Source: Fen-183 sp036504335 (GTDB lineage: Bacteria; Acidobacteriota; Thermoanaerobaculia; UBA5066). From it: DNA of 64,000 nucleotides. The position numbers and the translations under genes are program-made. The stretch is taken from NCBI GenBank assembly GCA_036504335.1, contig DASXVJ010000017.1:124001-188000 (forward strand), read 5' to 3'. Each line of letters starts with the position of its first letter. Position 1 is the stretch's first letter. This document shows positions 25,846 to 36,409 of the stretch, piece after piece. Below the pieces are notes generated by a model. It was not told the DNA's origin. It searched no databases and saw only the letters and a program-made list of their open reading frames with translations.

Positions 25846-25873
25846 GGAACCTCCCGAGATCCGTTTTCGTTTC
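25846..25873 (+). promoter_or_regulatory. Candidate ECF-type promoter of the sigma factor operon
   Basis: GGAACC (25846-25851), 16 bases, then CGTTTC (25868-25873), just upstream of the sigma gene. The GGAAC -35 is typical of ECF sigma factors, which often activate their own operon. A GGAGAGG ribosome site follows. Confidence 0.4.
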
Positions 25874-25888
25874 AGCCGGAGAGGACCG

Positions 25889-26527
25889 ATGGCGACAGCC
25901 CCCCACCCGGATGCCGAGCTCGTCGCGCGCTGCAAGCGCGGAGACGACGGCGCATGGGCGGACCTCGTGGGCGCCTACGGCAAGAAGATCTACGGCATCG
26001 CCTGGCACATGACGTACGACCGCGCGGAGGCCGAGGAACTGACCCAGGAGTGCTTCCTGAAGGTCTGGCAGAACCTCGACCGTTACGAGCCCACCGAGGC
26101 GTCCCTCCTCGCGTGGATCGCGGCACTCTCGCGCAACCTCTGCATCGACCACTACCGGAGGCGGCGCCGCGAGAAGGGATTCTCGTTCGTCTCGGACGAC
26201 GCGGTCTCGACGCTCCTGCCCTCCACGGACGACCCGCAGGCCGACGCGGTCCGCCGTGAGCGCGTCCGCCTCCTCCTCGACGCCATCGCCGAGCTTCCGG
26301 ACGAGCTCGCGGAGGTCGTGATCCTCCGCGATCTCGACGGCCTCGACTACCGCGAGATCGGCGACCTCCTGAAACTCGCCGACGGCACCGTGAAGTCGCG
26401 CCTGAATCGCGCGCGGATCGAGCTCGCGCGCGTCGTTCGGGCGCGCGTCGGCGCCGGAAACGACGGCCGGTCGCTCTACACGCCGTTCGCCCCGCGCGCG
26501 GGCGCGGTTACGGGAGGCGCGCGATGA
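25889..26527 (+). CDS. RNA polymerase sigma factor, ECF subfamily
   Basis: A 212-residue ECF sigma factor. Region 2 is WADLVGAYGKKIYGIAWHMT with DRAEAEELTQECFLKVWQNL and SRNLCIDHYRRRRR. Region 4 is IAELPDELAEVVILRDLDGL with YREIGDLLKLADGTVKSRLN. It directs RNA polymerase to a specific promoter set. The stop overlaps the anti-sigma start, so the pair is coupled. Confidence 0.93.
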   Translation: MATAPHPDAELVARCKRGDDGAWADLVGAYGKKIYGIAWHMTYDRAEAEELTQECFLKVWQNLDRYEPTEASLLAWIAALSRNLCIDHYRRRRREKGFSFVSDDAVSTLLPSTDDPQADAVRRERVRLLLDAIAELPDELAEVVILRDLDGLDYREIGDLLKLADGTVKSRLNRARIELARVVRARVGAGNDGRSLYTPFAPRAGAVTGGAR

Positions 26528-27309
26528 CCGCCGCCGCCTGCCGGGCGTTCGAACAGCGCCTCCTCGCGGCCCTCGACGGCGCGCCGGACGCTCCGGCCGC
26601 CGCGGCACGCGCTGCCGCCGCCGACGCCCACGCCGCCGGCTGCGCCGACTGCGCCGTCCTCGCGGCGCTCGTCGAGGGCCAGGCCGACGCCTGCGCCTTC
26701 CTCGCGCGGCCGATCGCGTCCGAGGCGTTCCTCGCGCGCCTCGCGGACGAGCCCGAGGACGCCGAGGGCCGCCAGGCGGCGTCGGAAGTTCTCGCGTTCC
26801 TGACGCCCGGCGCCCTCGCGAAGCCCGAGCCCTCCCGGGCGCTCCTCGCGCGCCTCGAGGCTCTCCCGCGGGCGTCCACTGCGGCCCCCGCCGCGTCCAA
26901 CGTTCGGCGCGGCGCCTTCGAACGGCTGCGCCCGATCCTCACGGACTGGCGATTCGCGGTCACCGCGGCCTACGCGGCGTCGATCCTGGTGTTCGCGCTC
27001 CTCAACGTGGACCCGATGGCCGCCGCGCGCGGCGCTGCGACGGACCTGACGGCCGCGGGCGAGCGCGCGCTCACCGACGCGCGCGTCGCGGCGGTGAAGC
27101 GCGTCGAGGAGAGCGCAATCGGGCGCTACGCCGCGCCGCTCACGAAGCGCCTCGACTACCGCGTCTACCGCGCGTTCGCCTCGGGCCGCGCGCGCGCGAC
27201 GGCTTACTCCCAGCTCGTGTTCGAGAAGCTCTTCGGCGGCTCCGTCGAGACCATGCAGTCCGCGGCCGCGCCCGCGCCGGAACCTTCTCCACGCATCCGA
27301 CGTTCCTGA
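26524..27309 (+). CDS. Anti-sigma factor with N-terminal zinc finger (zf-HC2 type)
   Basis: A 261-residue protein. Near residue 39, HAAGCADC gives the HxxxCxxC zinc motif of ZAS-type anti-sigma factors. One membrane span (FAVTAAYAASILVFALLNV) lies at about residues 143-161, with an extracytoplasmic C-terminus. It probably holds the adjacent ECF sigma factor at the membrane until a signal arrives. The protein is otherwise Ala-rich. Confidence 0.75.
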   Translation: MTAAACRAFEQRLLAALDGAPDAPAAAARAAAADAHAAGCADCAVLAALVEGQADACAFLARPIASEAFLARLADEPEDAEGRQAASEVLAFLTPGALAKPEPSRALLARLEALPRASTAAPAASNVRRGAFERLRPILTDWRFAVTAAYAASILVFALLNVDPMAAARGAATDLTAAGERALTDARVAAVKRVEESAIGRYAAPLTKRLDYRVYRAFASGRARATAYSQLVFEKLFGGSVETMQSAAAPAPEPSPRIRRS

Positions 27310-27325
27310 AGGCAAGGTGAGAACG

Positions 27326-27904
27326 ATGAGCGACACGCATCAGACCCCCCAGGCTCCTCCCGCGGCCGCCCCCGCCTCGGCGCCGCCGCCTCCGCCGCCC
27401 GTCGCGTTCGGGCCGGCTCCCGCGCAGCCGCCGTATCCCCGGTGGGCGAAGAGCCCCGGCACGGCAGGCGCGCTCGGCATCATGCCGGGCCTCGGCCACC
27501 TCTACCTCGGCCTCTACCAGCGCGCCGCGATCTTCTTCGGCGTCTTCGTCCTCCTGGCCACGCTGGCCGAGCGCTCGCACGGGCCCTTCCCGGGGCTGTT
27601 CTTCCCCTTCCTCTTCGCCTTCTCGATGATCGACGCGGTCCGCCAGGCGAAGGCGATCAACGCGACGGGCGCACCGGAGCCGGGCCTTCTCGGCGGCGAA
27701 AAACCGGTCAAGGTCAGCGGCAGCCTGACCGCCGGCATCCTCCTGATCCTCATCGGCGGCTTCCTGCTCCTGAACCGCTTCGTGACGATCGACCTGTCGT
27801 TCCTGAACGACTGGTGGCCCGCGCTCCTCGTCGTCTTCGGCGCGTGGCAGGTCTTCACCTACTGGAAGGGCAAGCAGGACGAGACGAAGACCGAAGCCGG
27901 CTAG
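27326..27904 (+). CDS. Membrane protein with Pro-rich N-terminus, DUF5668/LiaF-like
   Basis: A 192-residue protein. A Pro/Ala-rich cytoplasmic segment comes first, then PGLGHLYLGLYQRAAIFFGVF (a TM2-like pair of spans) and a second hydrophobic pair (SGSLTAGILLILIGGFLLLN and WWPALLVVFGAWQVFTYW) with the phenylalanine/tryptophan pattern of LiaF-type modules. It follows the anti-sigma gene by 16 bases with an AAGGTGAG ribosome site, so it is likely part of the sigma regulon's own operon and may act in envelope stress sensing (inference). Confidence 0.65.
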   Translation: MSDTHQTPQAPPAAAPASAPPPPPPVAFGPAPAQPPYPRWAKSPGTAGALGIMPGLGHLYLGLYQRAAIFFGVFVLLATLAERSHGPFPGLFFPFLFAFSMIDAVRQAKAINATGAPEPGLLGGEKPVKVSGSLTAGILLILIGGFLLLNRFVTIDLSFLNDWWPALLVVFGAWQVFTYWKGKQDETKTEAG

Positions 27905-28425
27905 TCGCCGAGGGAGGTCACGAGGACGATCGTCTTCGCGAGAATCTCCCCGGTGCGCGGGTCGAGGATGCGGTCCTCGATCGCGATCTCGAGGGCCCCG
28001 TCGGCGCGGTTCCACCGCGCCGAACGGCTTTGCTGGCCCGCCGCCTTCGCGACGACCGACGGGTCGCCCTTGATCGCGCCGCTCCGCATCCCGTCCTTCA
28101 GGTCGGCCTCGAGGTTCCTCACGGCGAAGATGAACCGGGCGCCCTTGACCTCCCGCTCATAGAAGGCGACGGACTCGTCGAGCGTCTTCGGCGTCGTCAG
28201 GACGACGACCTTCAGCTTCTCGAGGCTCTTCTTGATCTGCTTCTTCTCCGCGCTCGAGCGCGACGAGTCGGCGTCGAGCCGGGCGAGGGCGGCCTTCGTC
28301 TCGGCGGCCGCGCGGTTCGCATAGATCTCCGTGAAGACCTGGTCGACGGCGCCGTCCGGAGGAAGCGGCACGCCGGCGACCGGCGAGGCGGCGAGGAAGA
28401 GGAGGAACGGCAGGAGCGGCGTCAT
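27901..28425 (-). CDS. Secreted protein of unknown function
   Basis: A 174-residue protein with a signal peptide (TPLLPFLLFLAASPVAGVPLP). The mature part has a Lys/Glu-rich predicted helix (SAEKKQIKKSLEKLKVVVL) and ends in beta-type sequence (ILDPRTGEILAKTIVLV). No family was recognised. Its stop codon shares the four bases CTAG with the convergent membrane gene. Confidence 0.6.
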   Translation of the reverse strand: MTPLLPFLLFLAASPVAGVPLPPDGAVDQVFTEIYANRAAAETKAALARLDADSSRSSAEKKQIKKSLEKLKVVVLTTPKTLDESVAFYEREVKGARFIFAVRNLEADLKDGMRSGAIKGDPSVVAKAAGQQSRSARWNRADGALEIAIEDRILDPRTGEILAKTIVLVTSLGD

Positions 28426-28434
28426 GCCCGTATT

Positions 28435-29358
28435 CTAGGATCCCGCGCGTTCCTTCATGACGATCCGCTCGGGCTGGCCGCTGGCGTAGCGCAGCGAGCA
28501 CTCCGCAAAGCCCTCACACTTGACGCAGATGCCGTCCTGGTCGCCCTTGTAGTCGACCGGCTTGCAGATGTTCACGCCGGGGACGACGAGCTTCCGGAGC
28601 TCCTCCTCGTACTCGAGCGCGCGCGGCGGCGGGTCGCCCCCCTGCCGCGCGCGGCGCAGCTCCTCGACGCGCGGGAACAGGTCGCGGTTGCGCCTCTCGA
28701 GCGCCACGTCCGCGCGCACCGCTCCCGCGGTCTTGACCGCGACGACCGCCGACTGCGCCGCCTTCCTGGCCTTGAACCGCCCGTGGTGGCGGAGCCAGAA
28801 GAAGAGGAAGCCGGCTCCCGAGCCCGCGACGTGGACGAGCCCGAGGCCGACGTGGCCACCAAGGGCGAGCTTCCCGAAATCCCACAGGAGAAACGCGAGC
28901 GCGAGCCACGCGAGCCACTTCACCTTCACCGGGACTACGAAGAACATCAGGAACTGCATGTCCGGGAAGAGCCACGCGTACGCGAAGAGCATCGAGGTGC
29001 CCGTCAGGGCCCCGCCCGACGCAAGAGCGTTCCCGGTCACGAGCGCCGCGAGTGAGGCGCCGAGCGTCGCGACGAGCCAGAACGCCGTGAACTCTCCGGT
29101 TCCCCACTCGGCCTCGAGCGCCGATCCGAGGATGTAGAGGATCAGCGTCCCGAAGAACAGGTCCATGGGCCCGGAGTTCAGGAACTGGTACGTGACGAAC
29201 GTCCACGGCTGCGTGAAGGCGACCCCGGGCCGGAACGCGAAGAGAGACAACGTACGCTCCGGGTCCGCGGTCCGCAGGAAGAAGAAGATGAAGTGAAGGC
29301 CGCAGAGCGGGAGCGTGAGCCCGAGCTTCGGCGCGAAAAGGTCCCGTCCGTCCGTCAT
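28435..29358 (-). CDS. Rhomboid-like membrane protein with altered active-site motif
   Basis: A 307-residue protein with about six hydrophobic spans. TYQFLNSGPMDLFFGTLILY, ALEAEWGTGEFTAFWLV, TGTSMLFAYAWLFPDMQF and GLVHVAGSGAGFLFFWL follow the rhomboid plan, including the His helix (HxxGxxxG). The serine helix reads GTSM instead of GxSG, so protease activity is doubtful. The C-terminal soluble tail ends in CKPVDYKGDQDGICVKCEGF and may bind metal. The start overlaps the mutL stop (ATGA). Confidence 0.7.
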   Translation of the reverse strand: MTDGRDLFAPKLGLTLPLCGLHFIFFFLRTADPERTLSLFAFRPGVAFTQPWTFVTYQFLNSGPMDLFFGTLILYILGSALEAEWGTGEFTAFWLVATLGASLAALVTGNALASGGALTGTSMLFAYAWLFPDMQFLMFFVVPVKVKWLAWLALAFLLWDFGKLALGGHVGLGLVHVAGSGAGFLFFWLRHHGRFKARKAAQSAVVAVKTAGAVRADVALERRNRDLFPRVEELRRARQGGDPPPRALEYEEELRKLVVPGVNICKPVDYKGDQDGICVKCEGFAECSLRYASGQPERIVMKERAGS

Positions 29359-31175
29359 CCGCGCCTCCCGAAGCGTTTCTCGATCTCCGCGTCCGCGAAG
29401 GACAGGAGGATGGGCCGGCCGTGCGGGCACGTCCAGGGGTCGCGGCAGGCCGCGAGATCCGCCAGGAGGCGAGCCGCCTCGGCCGGCGCGAGCCGGTGGT
29501 GGATCGTGATCGCGCCCCGGCACGCGAGGGACGCCGCGAGCGCCTCGCGCCGCAGGGCTGGCGCCGCCGCGGACCCGTCTGGCAGCGCCGCGAGCCGGTC
29601 GAGGAAGTCCCGCAGCGCCGGGACGACGGCCGAGGCCCTCACGTCCGCGGGCGCGGCGGTCACGAGAAACGTCCGGCCCGACAGCTCCGAGACGGCAAAG
29701 CCGGCCGAGGCGAGGAGGTCGTCGGACCGCGCGAGGAGCGCGGCCTCCTCGGGCTTCGCCTCGAACGTCAGCGGCGTCAGCAGCGCCTGAGAGGCGGGCG
29801 ACGCGGCTTCGAGCCTCGCGAGAAAGCGCTCGTAGCGCACGCGCTCGTGCGCGACGTGCTGGTCGATCAGGACGAGGCCCTCCTCGCTCTCGGCGACGAG
29901 GAACGAGTCCCTGTACTGGCCCAGGAGGCGCAGGGAGCCGAGGGGAGAAGAGGAGAAAGAAGAAGAATTTTCTTCTGAATAGGAAGAAGGGGACAAGCCG
30001 GGCGCGATCGCGTCGAGAAGGGTCCGCGTGTCGGCGCCGTACCGACCGGCGCCCGCGCCATAGCGCGCCGGCCCCTCGCCCAGCCACGCCCCGCTCCCCT
30101 CCCCTCTTCCACTTTCAAAGAAATCTTCTCTTCTTCCCTCTTCTCTTCCTCCGAACGCCTCCCCCTCGACGGCCACCGCGCCCTTGCCGGCCGTCAGCGC
30201 CGCGACAAGGCCGCGGTGGACGAGCGAGTGGACGACGTTCGGCTCGCGGAACCGGACCTCGAGCTTCTGCGGGTGGACGTTCACGTCGCAGGCCGCCGGG
30301 TCGCACGTCAGGAAGAGCGCAAAGCCCGTGTGCCGGTCCGACCGCAGGACCTCGCGCGCGGCGAGCGCGGCCGCGTGAGCCGCGGTCGCGTCCTTGATCG
30401 CGCGGCCGTTCACGAAGAGCCACTGGTTCGCGCGCGAAGCGAACGTCACGTCCGGCGGCGTCACGGCGCCGGCGAGCTTCATGCCGCCGTGCGCAAAGTC
30501 GACCGGGAGCGGGGCGATGGGGAGGCTGTCACCGAGAATCTCCCGGAAACGCGCGGCGGCGTCCGTCGCGGCGGGCAGGTCGAGGAGCAGGCGCTCGCCG
30601 GCGCGGAGCGTGAACGTGACGGAGGGGTTCGCGAGCGCGAGCGTCGTGAGCGCCCGGACGACTGCGCGGAGCTCGCCCTCGGCGCTCTTCAGGAACTTGC
30701 GGCGCGCGGGCACGGCGCCGAAGAGTTCCTCCACGAGGACGCGAGTGCCCTTCGGGTGGCGCGCGGGGCGGATGGACGGAGGCGCCCCGCGGTCGGCAAC
30801 GACCTCGGTCCCGAGGCCGGAATCGTCGGGCGCGGTCGTGAGGACGAGGCGCGAGACGGAGGCGATCGACGGCAGCGCTTCGCCCCGGAACCCCATCGTC
30901 GCGACGCGCGTGAGGTCCTCGAAGGAGCGGATCTTCGACGTCGCGTGGCGCTCGAGCGCGAGCGCCGCGTCCTCGGGGCCCATCCCCGACCCGTCGTCGA
31001 CGACCGAGATCCGCGCGACGCCGCCGCCCTCCACCTCGACGGCGATGCGCCGCGCCCCGGCGTCCAGCGCGTTCTCGACGAGCTCCTTGACCGCGGACGC
31101 GGGCCGCTCGACGACCTCACCCGCGGCGATCTGGTCGACGAGGGCGGACGGAAGAACGCGGACGGGACCCGGCAC
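29355..31175 (-). CDS. mutL: DNA mismatch repair protein MutL (endonuclease type)
   Basis: The GHKL ATPase head is intact: IAAGEVVERPASAVKELVEN, DDGSGM, ATSKI and MGFRGEALPSI. The C-terminal dimerisation and endonuclease part has IDQHVAHERVRYERF (the DQHxxxExxxxE nicking motif), ACRGAITIHH and CPHGRPILLS. It is therefore probably a nicking MutL, as in bacteria without MutH. It is 606 residues from GTG 31175. The linker at about residues 342-411 is Gly/Ser/Glu-rich and lies inside a motif pair. Confidence 0.93.
   Translation of the reverse strand: MPGPVRVLPSALVDQIAAGEVVERPASAVKELVENALDAGARRIAVEVEGGGVARISVVDDGSGMGPEDAALALERHATSKIRSFEDLTRVATMGFRGEALPSIASVSRLVLTTAPDDSGLGTEVVADRGAPPSIRPARHPKGTRVLVEELFGAVPARRKFLKSAEGELRAVVRALTTLALANPSVTFTLRAGERLLLDLPAATDAAARFREILGDSLPIAPLPVDFAHGGMKLAGAVTPPDVTFASRANQWLFVNGRAIKDATAAHAAALAAREVLRSDRHTGFALFLTCDPAACDVNVHPQKLEVRFREPNVVHSLVHRGLVAALTAGKGAVAVEGEAFGGREEGRREDFFESGRGEGSGAWLGEGPARYGAGAGRYGADTRTLLDAIAPGLSPSSYSEENSSSFSSSPLGSLRLLGQYRDSFLVAESEEGLVLIDQHVAHERVRYERFLARLEAASPASQALLTPLTFEAKPEEAALLARSDDLLASAGFAVSELSGRTFLVTAAPADVRASAVVPALRDFLDRLAALPDGSAAAPALRREALAASLACRGAITIHHRLAPAEAARLLADLAACRDPWTCPHGRPILLSFADAEIEKRFGRRG
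29941..30150. repeat. Inverted motif pair in the mutL linker
   Basis: The plus-strand forward arm AAGAAGAATTTTCTTCTGAA (29960-29979) follows a long GGAGAAGAGGAGAAAG purine tract. The reverse arm CCACTTTCAAAGAAATCTTC (30109-30128) precedes a CTTCTTCC pyrimidine tract. It is the widest pair (about 130 bases between arms) and both tracts are well developed. Confidence 0.75.
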
Positions 31176-31186
31176 GGGCCGGGATG

Positions 31187-32611
31187 TTAGCGGTTCCTCA
31201 GGACGGTGACGGCCCTCTCCACGTCCGCCGTCTCCCGTGCGAGGTCGCAAGACAAACACTCGGCGCCCTTTTCGGTCACGAGCACGTCGTCCTCGATCCT
31301 CACGCCCGTGTTCCACCACTTCGCGTCGACGCCTTCCATCTTCGCGGGGATGTAGATCCCGGGCTCCACCGTGAGGACCATCCCGGGCTTCAGCTTCGTC
31401 GCGAAGGACATGCTCGCGGCGAAACGGTCCTTCGGGTCCGCCGGAGCGCCGGGCTCGTAGCTCCCCGCGTCGTGGACGTCGAGGCCGAGCCAGTGGCCGG
31501 TGCCGTGCGGGAGGAACTTCGCGAACGAGCGGTCCTTCACGAGGTCCTCGCGCGTCCCCTTGAGGAGGCCGAGCTTCACGAGGCCGTCGACCGTGACGGC
31601 GATCGCCGCGTCCTGGATCTCGTGGTACGCGGCGCCCGCGACCGCCTTCGCGATCCCGGCCTTCTGCGCGGCGAGGACGATCTCGTAGAGCGTCTTCTGC
31701 TCCGCGGAGAACTTCCCGTCCACGGGGTAGGTCCGCGTGACGTCGGCCGCGTACATTCCGTACTCGCAGGCCGTGTCGTTCACGACGATCTCCCCCGCCT
31801 GCATCGCCCGGCTCGCGTCCGGGTAGTGGAAGATGACGGAGTTCGGCCCCGAGCCCACGATCGGCGGATACGCCATGCGCACGCCGCCGCCCGCGAGGCA
31901 CGCGGAGACCTGCGCCGCCTTCAGGACGCCCTCGTTCACGCCCGGCGCGGCGAGCGCCATTGCGGCGTGATGGCCGCGCACCGAGAGCGCCACGGCCTCC
32001 CTCAGGAGCGCGAGCTCCGTCGCGTCCTTCACGAGGCGCATCTGGCCCGCGAGGACGGAGACGTCGGTCGCGGGGAGGCCCTCCGTCCCGCCGTGCGCCA
32101 TCCGGTTCCAGCCCGTCAGGAGCTTCTCGCGGAACTTCTCGTCGCCCGCGTCGAGGTAGAAGAGCGCCTTCGCCCCCCGAAACGCCTCGCGCGACTCCTT
32201 CTCGAAGTCCGCCACCGGGAACGCCGCGTCCGCGCCGTACGTCTTTTTCGCGCCGTCGATCCCCGCGCGGCGGCCGGTCCACTGCTCCGCCCGCCACTCG
32301 TTCGGGCGCACGAAGAGCAGGTAGCGCTTCCCTTCCGGAGCCGACGGGCGCAGGACCGCGATCGCGTCCGGTTCAGGGAAACCGGTCAGGTACCAGAAGT
32401 TCGAGTCGGCTCGGTACGCATCCCCGACTTCCACGGGCGGCTCGGCCGGGCCGCGCAGGACGACGACCGCGTCCTTCGGGAGCTTCGCGACGAGCGCGGC
32501 TCGATGTGCCGCAAACCACTCCGGGCCGGGCGCGGGAGGGCCGGCGAGGACCGTGGCGGACGAGAGTGCGGCGAAGACGGCGAGGACGCCGAGCGGGTGG
32601 CCGATGCGCAT
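31187..32611 (-). CDS. Secreted Xaa-Pro aminopeptidase (M24B, aminopeptidase P family)
   Basis: A 474-residue protein with a signal peptide (RIGHPLGVLAVFAALSSATVLA). The aminopeptidase P N-domain carries NFWYLTGFPEPDAIAVLRP. The catalytic domain has the metal ligands VVNDTACEYG and YAADVTRTYP (Asp), FLPHGTGHWLGLDVHD (His), TVEPGIYIP (Glu) and VRIEDD (Glu). It is the second secreted M24 enzyme in the window and differs clearly from the first. It lies 11 bases before mutL. Confidence 0.9.
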   Translation of the reverse strand: MRIGHPLGVLAVFAALSSATVLAGPPAPGPEWFAAHRAALVAKLPKDAVVVLRGPAEPPVEVGDAYRADSNFWYLTGFPEPDAIAVLRPSAPEGKRYLLFVRPNEWRAEQWTGRRAGIDGAKKTYGADAAFPVADFEKESREAFRGAKALFYLDAGDEKFREKLLTGWNRMAHGGTEGLPATDVSVLAGQMRLVKDATELALLREAVALSVRGHHAAMALAAPGVNEGVLKAAQVSACLAGGGVRMAYPPIVGSGPNSVIFHYPDASRAMQAGEIVVNDTACEYGMYAADVTRTYPVDGKFSAEQKTLYEIVLAAQKAGIAKAVAGAAYHEIQDAAIAVTVDGLVKLGLLKGTREDLVKDRSFAKFLPHGTGHWLGLDVHDAGSYEPGAPADPKDRFAASMSFATKLKPGMVLTVEPGIYIPAKMEGVDAKWWNTGVRIEDDVLVTEKGAECLSCDLARETADVERAVTVLRNR

Positions 32612-32658
32612 GAATCCTCCGGAAGGCCGGAGTCTAACGTGCCCGCGGAGACCTGCTC

Positions 32659-33450
32659 TCAGGCCGAGCGACGCGCGGCGGGCCGGCTCCCGTCCTCGAT
32701 CCGTCCGAGCAGGCGGAGCAGTCCGTCGAGAATCGTCAGCGGGTGCGGCGGGCACCCCGGGATGAAGAGGTCGACCGGAACGACGGAGGCCGCGCCGCCG
32801 TGCTGCTCCGGATGCCCCGCGTACGGACCTCCGCTGATCGCGCAGGCGCCCACGGCGATGACGACCTTCGGCGGCGCCACGGCGGCGTACGTCTTCTCCA
32901 GCGCGAGACGCATGTTCTCGGTCACGGGCCCGGTCACGAGAAGACCGTCCGCATGGCGCGGCGACGCGACGAAGTCGATTCCGAAGCGGCCGAGGTCCCA
33001 GCCGACCGTCCCGAGGACGTTGACGTCCGCGCTGCACGCGTTGCAGTCCCCGGCGCTGACGACGCGCAGCTTGAGCGAGCGGCCGAAGAGCCGGAGAAGC
33101 TTCCGGTCGAGCGCCTCGGCGAGCGTCCTCTCCTCCCCGCGCGCGACGAGGTCCTCGCGCCGGCGGACCGCGAGGCGGTAGTCGTGCGTGAACGCGACCG
33201 CGCCCTCGGGGCAGGCCTCGACGCACGCCGTGCAGAAGAGGCACCGGCCGAGGTCGAGGGACAGAGGGCCGTCGGACGGGATCGCGTCCGTCGGGCACAC
33301 GTCCGCGCAGGACCGGCACCCGTCGGGGCACTTCGAGGGATCGAGGGCGGGCGCCCCACGGAAGCGTTCCGGCAGCGCGGGGGGCTCGCCCGCCGGGTAC
33401 GCCATCGTGCGGTGGCCCTGGTGCGCGCGCGCGAGGAGCGCCTTCAGCAT
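32659..33450 (-). CDS. Ehr complex: ferredoxin-HyfI/NuoB fused subunit
   Basis: A 263-residue fusion. Residues 35-90 are a 2[4Fe-4S] ferredoxin (CPDGCRSCADVCPTDAI and CLFCTACVEACPEGAV), like HyfH/NuoI. Residues 120-250 are a HyfI/HycG/NuoB-type subunit with four cluster cysteines in GDCNACSADV, VGACAISGG and IPGCPPHP, so the proximal N2-like cluster should be present. It passes electrons toward the HyfG-like subunit encoded just upstream. It is the last gene of the Ehr operon. Confidence 0.88.
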   Translation of the reverse strand: MLKALLARAHQGHRTMAYPAGEPPALPERFRGAPALDPSKCPDGCRSCADVCPTDAIPSDGPLSLDLGRCLFCTACVEACPEGAVAFTHDYRLAVRRREDLVARGEERTLAEALDRKLLRLFGRSLKLRVVSAGDCNACSADVNVLGTVGWDLGRFGIDFVASPRHADGLLVTGPVTENMRLALEKTYAAVAPPKVVIAVGACAISGGPYAGHPEQHGGAASVVPVDLFIPGCPPHPLTILDGLLRLLGRIEDGSRPAARRSA

Positions 33451-33460
33451 GCGACGTCCC

Positions 33461-34971
33461 TCACAGGTCGTGGCCGCAGTAGGAGAGGTTGAAGCTCTTG
33501 TTGCACAGCGGGAAGTCCGAGATCTGCCCGTTTCTCAGCGCGAGCGCGAGCCCGAACCAGTTGTGGAAGGACGGATCCGTGATCTTGTAGCGCGAGAAGC
33601 GCCCGCCCGCGTCCGTCATCGCGACGTGGCAGATCTCTCCCCTCCAGCCTTCGATGAGCGACACGACGAACGCGTCCGGCCTCAAGGGCCCGGGCGCGAC
33701 GCCGGGCGCAGCCGCCGGAAGCCGGTCGAGCTGCCTCAGGATGAACGCGATCGACTGCTGGATCTCCAGCCAGCGCACGTAGGCGCGGGAATTGACGTCT
33801 CCGTGGTGGGCCGTCATCACGGGCAGGTGGACGAAGCGGTAGATCCCCGCGGGGAAGTCGTGCCGGACGTCCTGCTGGAGCCCGCAGGCGCGCGCGGCGG
33901 GCCCGACGAGCCCCACGGCCCCGGCATCCTCCGGGCGCACGATTCCCGTCCCCTCGAACCGTTCCCTCACGCTCGGCGTCTCCCAGAGCAGCTCCACCGC
34001 CTCCGTGACGTCGCGGCGCGCGGCGACGATCCGGGACCGAAGGGACTCGACCTGCGCGGGGAGAAGGTCGAAGCCGACGCCGCCCGGCCGGACGAGACCA
34101 CGCCCGAATCGCGAGCCGCAGATCTCCGCCGTCAGGTTCAGGAAGTCCCCGCGCAGCCGGCCGCAGTAGGACGCCGTGGGGAGATAGGCGACGTCGCCCG
34201 CCAGCGCCCCGAGATCGCCGACGTGGTTCGCGAGCCGTTCGAGCTCGAGGGCGATGCCGCGAATCGCGTGGGCGCGCGCCGGGATCCGCGTCCCCGAGAG
34301 CGCCTCCACGGCGTGGGCGTAGGCCAGCGCGTGGCCGACCGTCGTGTCGCCCGCCACCGTCTCCATGACGGGAAGCGTCCGCTTCGTCGGCCCCCCGAGG
34401 AGCGCGCGCTCGACGCCGCGGTGCTGGTATCCGAGCGCGATCTCGAGATGAAAGACCTGCTCGCCGTGGCACTGGAACCGGAAGTGTCCCGGCTCGATGA
34501 CGCCGGCGTGGACGGGGCCGACCGCGACCTCGTGCACCTCGGCGCCCTCCACGCGGAAAAATTCGGTCACGCCCGGGAGGATCGGGGCGTCCGCGGCGCG
34601 GCCCCAGGCGTCGTGCCCGGGGCGGGTCGCGTGGTGATAACGCACGGGCTTCATCCAGGGATGCCCCTCGAACCGCACGCCGAACTGCTCGGCGATCTCG
34701 CGCTCGAAGAGATGAGCCTGCGCGACCTCGGGGACGATGGACGCGAAGGCCGTCCCGTCGCAGGCCGACCGCGCCGCGACGAGACGCCCGTTCGCGTCGT
34801 CCGCGAGGACCGCGACGAGGGAGAGGCCCCCGGTCTCGCCGAAGTACGACACCACGCGCCGCCCCTTGTCGCGCACGCTTCGGACGAGCCACTCGCGGAA
34901 CGCGACGGGCCCGAGCTCCGGCACGTCCGTCCGGGCCAGGGCGCGCCCGTTCCGGACCACGACGCCGGCCG

Positions 34972-34975
<4 letters not shown>
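33461..34975 (-). CDS. Ehr complex: HyfG/NuoCD-like subunit without NiFe ligands
   Basis: A 504-residue fusion of a NuoC-like part (LFEREIAEQFGVRFEGHPWM) and a NuoD/HyfG-like part (GPVHAGVIEPGHFRFQCHGE, LGYQHRGVE). In [NiFe] hydrogenases the L1 motif RVCGIC and the L2 motif DPCxxC bind nickel. Here the matching places read ETVAGDTTVGHA and TDPSFHNW, so all four cysteines are missing. Such energy-converting hydrogenase-related (Ehr) subunits are known and are not hydrogenases; the substrate is unknown. The start overlaps the HyfF-like stop (GTGA). Confidence 0.88.
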
Positions 34976-36405
<1,430 letters not shown>

Positions 36406-36409
36406 CGCG

